Shown here one piece after another: positions 26,286 through 35,389 of a DNA stretch of 64,000 bases. The notes below the pieces were generated by a model. It did not search any database. It saw only the letters and a program-made list of their open reading frames with translations, and had not been told where the DNA came from. The DNA lies in the NCBI GenBank assembly GCA_002840715.1, contig PHBW01000015.1, forward strand, positions 1-64,000, in the 5' to 3' direction. This DNA comes from Chloroflexi bacterium HGW-Chloroflexi-4. GTDB lineage: Bacteria; Chloroflexota; Anaerolineae; Anaerolineales; Anaerolineaceae. Position 1 is the first letter of the stretch. Every line of letters begins with the position of its first letter. Made by a program: the position numbers and the translations under genes.

Positions 26286-27995
26286 CTAATGGCTGTTGCC
26301 AACTCTTTTTCGTTCTTGTGAAAATATGCGTCTCAATATTGCCAAAGAAGAAGCGTAAGTGCAATCCACGCCTTCGTAAGACATGGTGCCTGCGCCCAGA
26401 TTTTTGCCTTTGCTGAGAGGGGTGTCAGAAGCGTAATGCAAAATTCCGATATCGAATGACACTCCTTGAAGGTTAACAATTTCGTTGACCGGATGTCTTT
26501 TTGGACGGGACATTTCAAATATAGCTGAAAGGTAGGGGCCGGCTTCCATTTCAATATCCGTATAACCTTCACGATACATCACATCCATTTGCCGGGCATT
26601 CTGCAAAAAGGTACCAAGAACAGTCAACGCCTTTTGATTATCCAATACATTGCCAAACACCAGATTAGGCATGACATCTGCCGCTGAAAATACATTTTGG
26701 AAGAGGTATGTGTTTTGAGAATGTTCATCCTGTACCACATTGGGGATCATGACGTCGCCGCGGACTCCATTGAGTGTGGCAGCTTTACCCATGATATATA
26801 CTCCCAATATTTCTGAGATGTGTTCAGCGAGTTTTATTAATATATTGTAAGCCCCCAATCCTAATGGATAGTCAATGTTCAAGATCATGGCGTTGCTGTT
26901 TTTGAGAAAATCGGCATCTCCTTTGGATGCAAATAAGCGAGGGTCAAGACGTGAGGGATCCAAATTATTTAATTCGATCACTTGTGTTTCTACATCAAAG
27001 GAGTGTTCAGATGGAACTCGAACTATCCCATTATGTGCTTCATCTTCATTTTGAAGCGACAAATATGATTTGCCTTCTTCAGATTGTTGAAATTTTTTTA
27101 GCGCGTAGTAAAGGAAATTTTCTAATGAAGAAGGGGTAATTGAGGCTTGCAGATCTTTCCACTCAGCTTGCAGATTTTTGTCAGTACCTTCTTCGATGTA
27201 CTTGATAATGGGTTGTTTGTTGGCCAGTGCAAACCCTGATAACAGGTTGGGGATGCTGTGAGTGTTGCTTGAAATGAAATAGATAGGCCGATCTAACAAC
27301 TTTGGCTGCGATTTTTCGATGTTGTCATACCAAATTCGAGTTGCCCGCCAGTATTCGCTCAAAGAACCACTCAATAAGCGAATTTTAAAATTGCAGCGTT
27401 GTTGTGCTATTTTATTGAGTACAACGCCCGTGTCTTTGCCCCAGATGGTGTTTAATCTTGTGGCGTCGTCCAATGAAATATCCAGCCATTTGGCGAGTTT
27501 GGATGGGTCTATATTTTGGTCCTGGTCAGTAAAAAGCTGAGAATCTCTTGTTAGAAGGTTGTGGATTTTATTCCACTCAATCTGAAATGCAGTCAACACT
27601 GGAACTACATCTTCAATATCAGATTGGCTGGCGATGAAAACGGCCAAGGTTCCGTTATTATCGTAATATGTGGGCCGTCGTCTGGCTTTGGTAAACACTT
27701 GCTGCCATTTTTCAACTTCTTGGTAGCCATGGCGCGCAAAGACAAGGCGGCTTTGTCCGAGAACAATAGTGTTCACCTCAGCGATGCATGATGGAAGCCT
27801 TAAGGTTGCATATATAAAAGCAGAAGTATCCAGATTGTTTTTGCGTGCTTCAATATGTAATGAAGAGTTCATGCCTGCATGAACTTCTTCAAGTGAACGA
27901 ATCTGCACATCAGTGGTTGACCGCAAAAGTGAATAGATTGTTCGTATATAAAGATCAATTTCGTCAGACGCTGATTTTGGGACAGTTCTTTCCAT
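26286..27995 (-). CDS. DUF6909-type protein of unknown function
   Basis: A 569-residue protein without signal peptide or membrane segments. I recognise the C-terminal pattern of the DUF6909 group: DEHSQNTY, LDNQKALTVLGTFLQN, MEAGPYLSAIFEM, GILHYASDTP and TYASSLAILRRI. Parts of this (MEAGPYL, HYASDTP, the GKAATLNG segment) recall nucleoside-phosphorylase-like folds, but that link is speculative. Function is unknown. The ATG at 27995 follows GAGG closely; an upstream in-frame start at 28046 has no ribosome site. It lies upstream of the hybrid kinase on the same strand with a 122-bp gap, and divergent from the big HD-GYP receptor. Confidence 0.65.
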   Translation of the reverse strand: MERTVPKSASDEIDLYIRTIYSLLRSTTDVQIRSLEEVHAGMNSSLHIEARKNNLDTSAFIYATLRLPSCIAEVNTIVLGQSRLVFARHGYQEVEKWQQVFTKARRRPTYYDNNGTLAVFIASQSDIEDVVPVLTAFQIEWNKIHNLLTRDSQLFTDQDQNIDPSKLAKWLDISLDDATRLNTIWGKDTGVVLNKIAQQRCNFKIRLLSGSLSEYWRATRIWYDNIEKSQPKLLDRPIYFISSNTHSIPNLLSGFALANKQPIIKYIEEGTDKNLQAEWKDLQASITPSSLENFLYYALKKFQQSEEGKSYLSLQNEDEAHNGIVRVPSEHSFDVETQVIELNNLDPSRLDPRLFASKGDADFLKNSNAMILNIDYPLGLGAYNILIKLAEHISEILGVYIMGKAATLNGVRGDVMIPNVVQDEHSQNTYLFQNVFSAADVMPNLVFGNVLDNQKALTVLGTFLQNARQMDVMYREGYTDIEMEAGPYLSAIFEMSRPKRHPVNEIVNLQGVSFDIGILHYASDTPLSKGKNLGAGTMSYEGVDCTYASSLAILRRIFSQERKRVGNSH

Positions 27996-28173
27996 TTTTC
28001 CTCGTAATTTATTGTAGCATAGGGCGTCATCAGTTGCATCAATCAACTTCTAGCCTCAAAAAGAATTGAAAAAACGGGTAAAAATATTGGAATTAAGCTA
28101 GACTTAATGGCAGAATGTTTTTAATGGTGTTACTCTATTTTTGATAAAGTTTGCCAAGATTATGACACAATAA

Positions 28174-31100
28174 ATGCAAAAAAAGCGACGATTTTTTAAC
28201 TGGTTGGTAATTCTTATGTGCGCCATTTTGGCTGCATTATCATTCTGGTCGGTAAGAATTTTAATCACCAATATTAACCATGATTCTTCAAGCTCAGCCG
28301 AAAGTGAATATACCTTTGTAAATCAAGATGATTCATTATCCTATAATGAACATCAAACTCTGGTGGTCGGTGGAGACGACTCCAACCCGCCTTATTCCTA
28401 TTTGGAAGAGGGTGAGGCAATGGGGTTGGACAATGATTTGATGCGTGAAGTGGCAAAAAACCTGGGGATGAAAGTGGTCTTTAACCTCTCCCCGCTTGCA
28501 GAAGCACGACAAGAGCTCATTAAAGGTAATCTGGACGTTATTGGCGGGATGGCGTTTTCACTGCTACAAGATGACGGACTCCTCTATGGCACTCCACACG
28601 CGGTTCAGTATTATGATCTTTTTGTGAGGAAAGATTCAGGTATTTCATCTATCACATCGATGAAAGAAAAAGTAATCGTCGTAGTGGCTGGCGATGCAAT
28701 ATTAAATTATCTTATGCGACAAGGATTTACTGGACAGATCGTAACAGCTGATACGCCAATTGATGCGTTATCCTGGTTAGCGTCGGGCAAATATGATGGC
28801 GTAATGATAAGAAAGATACAAGGTTATTACTTAATTAAAAATTATCATTTTGGCAATCTACGCGGTGTGGGTGAAACAATAAACGAATTAGATTACGGGT
28901 TTGCTGTCACAAAAGAAAACCATAATTTATTACTCAAGATTAATCAGTCCATGGCAATTATATCGGCTTCGGGTGTTTATGACGATTTAAATACCAAGTG
29001 GTTGTCGGCATATCACCAAGCCGGTTTTTTTGATAGAAATCAATATCTTATTTATGGTGTGGTTATTCTTTTTACAATCATCTTTATAGTTCTCTTGTGG
29101 GGGTGGTCTTTACGGCGATTGATAAAACTTCGGACAGCTGAGTTAAAAGCTAGTGAGAAGAAGTATAAGCAATTAATCAGCAGCGCAACTGAGGGCGTGG
29201 TTATCCTTGTAGACCGTAAAATAATCTTCCTGAATTCACATGCAGCTATGATTCTTGGTTTTGAAGATGAGGTACCAGAAGGTCATTTAGAGTTATTTGA
29301 TTTTGTCCACCCTCTAGATCATGAATTAGTAATGATCAAATATCAGCAATTAATGGATGATCTGCCTGCAAATGTGCTGATCTCGTTTCGCATTAATACC
29401 GTTAATAATCAATTGCGATGGATAAAGTCTAACTCCACAAAAATCGAATGGGATGGTAAACCTGCGATATTGGCGTTCTTTTCTGATGTCACAGAAGAAC
29501 GAAAATTACAGGAATCAATCAAAACAAGCGAAGAAAGATATCGGCTTGTTTTCGCCCAATCTCCAGTTGGCTTGTTTCATTATGACTCAGAATTAAGAAT
29601 TACGAATGTTAATCACCGTTTCGCTGAAATTTTAGGGGGATTGATAAATGACCTTGAAGGGTTTGATCTTCATAACCTCAAAGAAACAAGAATTATTGAT
29701 GCACTTAAGATGGTCAACCAAAATGAAAGTGGTTTCTATGAAGGCCGCATCACCCCCATATTTTTGAATTCACAAAAAAAATTATTTGTCAAAATGCATA
29801 CTGCGCCTCTTCATAATGAGAAATTTGAAATAATTGGTGGAATTGGTCTAATTGAAGATCTCACTGAGCAGATTGCAAATGAGCATAAAATTCAAAATCT
29901 TGAAGACAAGTTTACCAAAGCGTTTTTTACTTCTCCTGATGCAATAAATGTTAATGAGCTGAAAACAGGAAAATTTATTGATATCAATCGTGGTTTTACT
30001 GAACTTACTGGATTTACACGAGAAGAAACCATCGGAAAAACCTCTTTTGAAATCGATCTTTGGGTGCACCGTGAAGACCGCGAAAAACTGGTCAAAGGTC
30101 TGATCGCGAATGGTGAGTATAAAAACCTTGAAGCAGAATTCAGGTACAAAGATGGAAAAACTCATGTTGGATTAATGTCGGCCAGTGTGATTGAAGTTGA
30201 TGGTGTGCCCTGTATTTTGTCAATTACACGTGATATTGATGAAATTAAAAAAAGTGAACGTCTGATCAGAGAAAGTGAAATCCGATATAAGTCGATTTTT
30301 GATTCTGTATCGGTTGCCATATGGGAAGAAGATCTTTTAGACGTTTATGACATGCTTGAAGAATTACGACATTCTGGCATTAATGACCTTTTAGAATATT
30401 TGAATAATCATTATGAGTTTCTACTCAAGGCAGTTGAGTCAATTAAAATTCTTGATGTTAATGAAGCCAGTCTTAAAATGTATAAAGCAGGTTCAAAGGA
30501 ACAGCTTTTATTTACATTGGATAAAATTTTTAATGACGAATCTATTGAAATTTTTAAAAATGAATTGTTAACAATTTGGAATCGCGAACCATTTTTTAAT
30601 GGAGATACAGTCAATCTTGACTTGGAAGGCAACCGGATGATTGTAAATCTATTAATAAGACTTCCTCAAAAACGTGAGGACTATCAGAATATATTGGTAA
30701 GCATTACTGATATTACCCAGAGAAAAATGGCTGAAGATGCATTGCTTGAAAGCGAGTCAAGATATCGTCAATTAGTAGAGCAAGTGAATGTTGTTGTTTA
30801 TTTAGATTACGTCGAAATTCCAAGTCAACCAAAATATATTTCTCCACAAATTGAATCGTTACTTGGTTACACTGCTGACGAATGGTTGGCTGACCCTGAA
30901 CTTTTAATCAAAGTTGTCCATCCGGATGATCGTCAGTTTTTCTTGGATGAGGACATTAAAACCGACAAAACTGGCGAACCCTTTATTGTAGAATATCGAG
31001 CTTATACCAAAGATGGTCGAATTGTATGGATCCATGATGAAGCAGTGCTGGTATATGGGGAGGATGGCAAACCTAAAGATTGGCATGGCGTAATGTACGA

Positions 31101-32712
31101 TATCACAGCTCGCAAAATGGCCGAGGAAGCTTTGAGAGAAAGCGAAAGCAAGTATCGATCCATTTTTAATACAGTCCCAGTTGCCATAAAAGAGGAAGAT
31201 TTTTCGACGGTTTATAAGATGATGGAAGATCTTCGCCAGACTGGTGTTGAAGATTTCGAGAGCTACCTTGCAAAACATCCTGAATGGGTACAAAAGGCTG
31301 TTGAGAGCATCAAGGTTGTTGAAGTAAATCAAGAAACATTAAAGATTTTCAAAGCAGAATCCAAAGATCAACTCCTCCACTCGCTAGATTTTTACTTTAC
31401 TTCAACGTCTTTAGTCAGTTTTCAACGAGAATTGCTCGCTTTCTGGAATCATCAGAGTTCTTTTGCCCACGAAACGGTCAATAAAACTTTAACAGGTGAA
31501 TTGATAGATGTCTGGGTATCCATTGCCATCCCGACCAAGCCCGAAGATTATGGTCGGATTTTGGTTACCATCATGGATATCACGGAGCGTAAGCGAGCTG
31601 AAGAACAGATCAGGGTACAGATCAGATATCTGGCAGCCTTGCGCGCTGTAGATATGGCAATTTCTGCAAGTATGGATCTTCCAATTACACTGCGAGTTTT
31701 ACTCAATCAGGTGCATCAACAGCTTATGGCTTCTGCCGTGTCTATTCTAATTCTTGATCCACATACTCAAACCCTGCGTTATGCAGCGGGGATAGGATTT
31801 AAAAGTACTGCTATTGAAGCCACAAATCTAAGACTTGGGCAAAGTTTTGCCGGTCAGGCAGCTTTGGAACGACGCATTGTCACAATTGAGAATTTGGAGG
31901 TTAATGGGACATGGGCACATACCAAAGGTTTTGAGTTGGAAGAGTTTACCAGCTACATGGGAATCCCTTTGGTTTCAAAGGGCACCGTCAAAGGTGTTTT
32001 AGAATTGTTTAACCGCAAACCCTTTATTCATGATTCTGCCTGGATGGGATTGCTTGAATCAATGGCTGGGCAGGCGGCAATCGCTATTGAAAATGCAACT
32101 CTTATGGATGAAGTTCAGAAGGTGAATGTTAATTTGCGGTCCGCATATGATGCAACCATCGAAGGGTGGGCGCGTTCCATTGATTTGCGAAATGGTGATT
32201 CTGAACAGCACGCCAAACGAGTGTCTGAATTAACGATTGAGTTAGCGCAGGCCGTAGGTGTTCAAGGCGAAGGATTGTTGAATATCAGACGCGGCGCTTT
32301 ATTGCACGATATTGGGAAACTCTCTGTGCCAGATGTCATTCTTTTAAAAGATGGTCCGCTCACAGATGAGGAATGGGTAATTATGAAAACCCATCCTGAA
32401 GCATCGAGGCGGCTGCTCACTTCAATCGATTTTCTGCAGCCTACCATCGAGATTCCTTATTACCATCATGAACGGTGGGATGGTTCTGGCTATCCTGAGG
32501 GGTTGGCTGGTAATGACATTCCATTGAGCGCTAGAATTTTTGCCGTTGTGGATTGCTGGGATTCACTTCGTTCAGATCGACCATGGCGCAAAGCCTGGAC
32601 GGACGGAAACGCCTGGGAATATATTGAGAAAAATTCAGGTGTTTTGTTTGACCCACAGATTGTTGAAAAATTCAGACAACTCATCGGGCATGGATTTTCA
32701 GCTTATTACTAA
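28174..32712 (+). CDS. Periplasmic-binding/PAS/GAF/HD-GYP transmembrane receptor
   Basis: A 1512-residue membrane receptor. An N-terminal anchor (about 9-31) is followed by an SBP_bac_3-type ligand domain (60-280) opening with GGDDSNPPYSYLEEG, as in amino-acid-binding proteins, and a helix at 291-312. The cytoplasmic part holds PAS domains at about 330-445, 450-570, 578-695, 702-853, 860-985 and 991-1144, a GAF (1155-1315) and HD-GYP (1325-1510). H1378-D1379 and HHERWDGSGYP (1431-1441) are intact, predicting c-di-GMP hydrolysis controlled by an extracellular small ligand. The fourth and sixth PAS domains are diverged copies of each other. The Shine-Dalgarno is weak. The gene ends 4 bp before the convergent HAD gene. 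Confidence 0.93.
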   Translation: MQKKRRFFNWLVILMCAILAALSFWSVRILITNINHDSSSSAESEYTFVNQDDSLSYNEHQTLVVGGDDSNPPYSYLEEGEAMGLDNDLMREVAKNLGMKVVFNLSPLAEARQELIKGNLDVIGGMAFSLLQDDGLLYGTPHAVQYYDLFVRKDSGISSITSMKEKVIVVVAGDAILNYLMRQGFTGQIVTADTPIDALSWLASGKYDGVMIRKIQGYYLIKNYHFGNLRGVGETINELDYGFAVTKENHNLLLKINQSMAIISASGVYDDLNTKWLSAYHQAGFFDRNQYLIYGVVILFTIIFIVLLWGWSLRRLIKLRTAELKASEKKYKQLISSATEGVVILVDRKIIFLNSHAAMILGFEDEVPEGHLELFDFVHPLDHELVMIKYQQLMDDLPANVLISFRINTVNNQLRWIKSNSTKIEWDGKPAILAFFSDVTEERKLQESIKTSEERYRLVFAQSPVGLFHYDSELRITNVNHRFAEILGGLINDLEGFDLHNLKETRIIDALKMVNQNESGFYEGRITPIFLNSQKKLFVKMHTAPLHNEKFEIIGGIGLIEDLTEQIANEHKIQNLEDKFTKAFFTSPDAINVNELKTGKFIDINRGFTELTGFTREETIGKTSFEIDLWVHREDREKLVKGLIANGEYKNLEAEFRYKDGKTHVGLMSASVIEVDGVPCILSITRDIDEIKKSERLIRESEIRYKSIFDSVSVAIWEEDLLDVYDMLEELRHSGINDLLEYLNNHYEFLLKAVESIKILDVNEASLKMYKAGSKEQLLFTLDKIFNDESIEIFKNELLTIWNREPFFNGDTVNLDLEGNRMIVNLLIRLPQKREDYQNILVSITDITQRKMAEDALLESESRYRQLVEQVNVVVYLDYVEIPSQPKYISPQIESLLGYTADEWLADPELLIKVVHPDDRQFFLDEDIKTDKTGEPFIVEYRAYTKDGRIVWIHDEAVLVYGEDGKPKDWHGVMYDITARKMAEEALRESESKYRSIFNTVPVAIKEEDFSTVYKMMEDLRQTGVEDFESYLAKHPEWVQKAVESIKVVEVNQETLKIFKAESKDQLLHSLDFYFTSTSLVSFQRELLAFWNHQSSFAHETVNKTLTGELIDVWVSIAIPTKPEDYGRILVTIMDITERKRAEEQIRVQIRYLAALRAVDMAISASMDLPITLRVLLNQVHQQLMASAVSILILDPHTQTLRYAAGIGFKSTAIEATNLRLGQSFAGQAALERRIVTIENLEVNGTWAHTKGFELEEFTSYMGIPLVSKGTVKGVLELFNRKPFIHDSAWMGLLESMAGQAAIAIENATLMDEVQKVNVNLRSAYDATIEGWARSIDLRNGDSEQHAKRVSELTIELAQAVGVQGEGLLNIRRGALLHDIGKLSVPDVILLKDGPLTDEEWVIMKTHPEASRRLLTSIDFLQPTIEIPYYHHERWDGSGYPEGLAGNDIPLSARIFAVVDCWDSLRSDRPWRKAWTDGNAWEYIEKNSGVLFDPQIVEKFRQLIGHGFSAYY

Positions 32713-32716
32713 AATA

Positions 32717-33484
32717 TTAATCTTCTGAATTGATCTGATCAACCAACGATATCAATGAACTCAGATCAGGGATCGTATAATCTGGCTGAATACTTTCCAA
32801 TACATCATTGTTTTCGGGGCGGTTCGCCCGCCGTGTGATCCAAACTGATTTGATGCCTGAGTTTTGTGCGCCCAAGACATCTGCTGGCAGGGTGTCGCCA
32901 ACCATGATAGTGCACTCCGGTTTTGCCCCAATTTTTTTCAGAGTCTTAGAAAATATGCGTGGATCGGGTTTGCGGATCCCTTCTTCTGCAGAAATCACCA
33001 CAAGCTCAAAATATTGGCGCAGGTTGTGATTATCGATCAGACGGTTCAGATCGGGGGTGTTTGAGGCGTTTGAGATGAGGGCCATGCGATAGCCCATGTT
33101 ATGAAGTGCAACCAGGGTTTCGTGAGTATCGGTTTCCAGTTTCCACCAGGCTTCTGTATAGAGGTACATGGCTTTAACGGCTTCCCGCAAGACCGATTCT
33201 TCCAAATGATCCACTGAAAAAAAGTGTAAAGTCTTGAGAAGGTTTTCTTCAACCGGTCTTTCGATCAAATCCACGGCTCGGTTGCGATAGTATTGAGAGA
33301 TTACCTCGTAGAATTTTTCTGCAAAGACGCGGCGGTTTATTTGTACTCCAGAGGCAATTAATGAATCAGCCAATGCAAAATAAGATTCGCGCATAGCCTG
33401 CTGAAAATCGCCCTCGAAATTAATTAAAGTAAATCCGAGATCAAATAAGATAACCGATATTTTCTTTTTACTTTTCGTCAACAC
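32717..33484 (-). CDS. HAD-superfamily hydrolase, subfamily IA-like
   Basis: A 255-residue cytoplasmic phosphatase-like protein. Motif I is ILFDLGFTLI: the nucleophile Asp is present but the usual second Asp of DxDxT is Gly. Motif II is ISNAS, motif III the Lys in IRKPDPRIF, and motif IV VGDTLPADVLGA. A helical cap (about 25-120) follows motif I. Members with DLGxT exist, but loss of the general acid/base raises doubt about normal phosphatase activity. The start is a GTG at 33484. It is 67 bp after the D-2-hydroxyacid dehydrogenase and could be the last gene of that operon; substrate unknown. Confidence 0.85.
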   Translation of the reverse strand: MLTKSKKKISVILFDLGFTLINFEGDFQQAMRESYFALADSLIASGVQINRRVFAEKFYEVISQYYRNRAVDLIERPVEENLLKTLHFFSVDHLEESVLREAVKAMYLYTEAWWKLETDTHETLVALHNMGYRMALISNASNTPDLNRLIDNHNLRQYFELVVISAEEGIRKPDPRIFSKTLKKIGAKPECTIMVGDTLPADVLGAQNSGIKSVWITRRANRPENNDVLESIQPDYTIPDLSSLISLVDQINSED

Positions 33485-33551
33485 AACTTAATCCCCTGGC
33501 AACAAAAATTCGGCGTAATTATTGCCATTGTTTGTATAACCCAGATTTTAG

Positions 33552-34577
33552 CTAATAGTAGCGTTCCGGGTTGTATTGGTTCAAAATCGGTTCTCCATGC
33601 AGATAGCGGTTAAGATTGGCCGCAAACATTTCTCCAGCGCGTTCTTTGTAACGCGGCGAAAATCCTGAAACATGGGGTGTAATAATTAGGTTGGGTGTTT
33701 TCCATAAAGGTGATTCAGCGGGCAAAGGCTCTTGGGTGAAGACATCCAGAGCGGCGCCGGCCAACTTGTGTTCATTCAGAGCGTTAATCAAGGCTGTTTC
33801 ATCCACAATTCCACCGCGCGAGACATGAACAAGAAAGGCTCCGGTTTTCATGGCATTGATCTCTGCTTCACCTATCAATCCGCGTGTTTCGGGGGTGATG
33901 GGCAGAGCAACCACCACAAAGTTACAAAGTTTGAGCATTTGCTTTAATGCTTCAACCGGATACAGCCTGTGAAAATAGTTGCCTTCAGGGTCGCCATGAC
34001 CTTCGATGGAGTAACCAGCATCCATGGGTTTCATCGCATCTTTCTTAACAGCCAGAACCTTTACATTGAAAGGCTGAAGCAGGCGTGCAAGCTCGCGGTT
34101 AATGCTGCCGTAACCTACCAGACCTACGGTCGACTCAGAAAGCTCCACCGGGGTGAATTTATCCCAGCGGTCTTTTGGCCATTCTTTGCGCATCTGGTTG
34201 GCGAAAAGCTCAGGCACGCGGTGACTCAACCCCAGCAGCATCATAAGGATGTATTCGGCTTCTTGTATGGCTGAGCCGCCGCTCATGGAAGAGAAGATCA
34301 GGTTGGGGGCATTAAGCAGGGGTGATTCCTGGATGAAGTCAATGCCGGCATAGTGAAACTGGATCCATTTGAGGTTGGGCACAAGTTCGGGTGGGGGTAG
34401 TAATACATCAGTATAGAGCACCTCAATCTTGCCCCATGTCTCTGGTGGAATATCTTCAACCTGCTGGGCAGGAATCATGGTGACCTTGATGCGTGGTGTC
34501 AGGTTTCTTAATTTCTGCATCACACCATCTGGAAAGGGTATGGTGCTTAAGACCTCAATATTTTTTGGAGCGCTCAT
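33552..34577 (-). CDS. D-2-hydroxyacid dehydrogenase (NAD-dependent)
   Basis: A 341-residue oxidoreductase interconverting a 2-oxoacid and its D-2-hydroxyacid. The Rossmann motif is GLVGYGSINRELA near residue 152, with Asn replacing the third Gly. Catalytic residues are the Arg in VSRGGIVDE, the Glu in DVFTQEPLP and the His in TPHVSG. A 15-20 residue insert (DAGYSIEGHGDPEGNYFHRL) sits in the coenzyme domain. It follows the CoA-transferase beta gene by 12 bp. With a GctAB-like CoA-transferase beside it, 2-hydroxyglutarate or a similar hydroxyacid is a plausible substrate, but the sequence does not fix it. Confidence 0.88.
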   Translation of the reverse strand: MSAPKNIEVLSTIPFPDGVMQKLRNLTPRIKVTMIPAQQVEDIPPETWGKIEVLYTDVLLPPPELVPNLKWIQFHYAGIDFIQESPLLNAPNLIFSSMSGGSAIQEAEYILMMLLGLSHRVPELFANQMRKEWPKDRWDKFTPVELSESTVGLVGYGSINRELARLLQPFNVKVLAVKKDAMKPMDAGYSIEGHGDPEGNYFHRLYPVEALKQMLKLCNFVVVALPITPETRGLIGEAEINAMKTGAFLVHVSRGGIVDETALINALNEHKLAGAALDVFTQEPLPAESPLWKTPNLIITPHVSGFSPRYKERAGEMFAANLNRYLHGEPILNQYNPERYY

Positions 34578-34589
34578 TTCAATTCTTTC

Positions 34590-35372
34590 TCACGAACCTT
34601 TAAGATAAATTCCTTCTGGATCGAGCTCTTCTCGCAGCAAAGTTAATTCTGATGATTTTAACGGTAAAGTCTCTTTTACGGTGCTTGCAATTTTGATATC
34701 CCAGCCAGTGTTATCTTTGACCTGTTCAACTGTGCAGCCGGGATGCAAAGCCGTGAGCATCAATTCGCCATTTTCATCCGGTTCGAGCAGACCCAGGTTG
34801 GTGACCACCACCAACGGACCGCCGCCTCTGACGCCGGTGGCTTCGCGTTGTTTTCTGCCGCCCAAAAAGCCGGCCGAGGTAATGTAATCCACCTTTTCAG
34901 GGAAGCGCCGTTTTTGATGCGGCGTGATGATGTAATTGCGGTTAGCCCAGCCGCCCATTTCTTGCGAGCCGCCTGAACCCGGCAAACGCACTTTGGGATG
35001 GGCATAGTCGCCGATGACAGTGGCGTTGATGTTGCCGAAGCGGTCAATTTGTGCACCGCCTAAAAAACCGACATCTACATTGCCGCGCTGCAGGTAGAGG
35101 GTGAAAATATCGTACATGCCGCAAACGGAGCTGGCGCCGCTCACCAGCGTGGGGTCGCCAATGGAAAGCGGAAGTTTGGAAGGTCGGGCACCGATAACGC
35201 CGGCTTCATAGATCATTTGAAGGTTCGGGGCGTGGGTGCGCCGGGCAAGGTTGCAAGCCAGGTTGGGCAGACCAACACCCACGAAAACCACATCACCGTC
35301 ACGCAGTAGACGGGCAGCGTTGACACACATTAATTCAGAAGCAGTGTATTGCGGAGAAGTTGGTTGATCCAT
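34590..35372 (-). CDS. CoA-transferase beta subunit, glutaconate type
   Basis: A 260-residue subunit of a family I CoA-transferase. The predicted catalytic glutamate is E56 in MIYEAGVIGARP, matching the position of the active-site Glu54 of glutaconate CoA-transferase subunit B. The pattern DVGFLGGAQIDRFGNIN is typical of beta chains. It should pair with the alpha subunit 17 bp upstream to move CoA from acetyl-CoA or a similar donor to a carboxylic acid through a glutamyl-CoA thioester. It lies in the aldehyde dehydrogenase to hydroxyacid dehydrogenase operon. Confidence 0.88.
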   Translation of the reverse strand: MDQPTSPQYTASELMCVNAARLLRDGDVVFVGVGLPNLACNLARRTHAPNLQMIYEAGVIGARPSKLPLSIGDPTLVSGASSVCGMYDIFTLYLQRGNVDVGFLGGAQIDRFGNINATVIGDYAHPKVRLPGSGGSQEMGGWANRNYIITPHQKRRFPEKVDYITSAGFLGGRKQREATGVRGGGPLVVVTNLGLLEPDENGELMLTALHPGCTVEQVKDNTGWDIKIASTVKETLPLKSSELTLLREELDPEGIYLKGS

Positions 35373-35389
35373 AATTCGCTCGTATTTTT

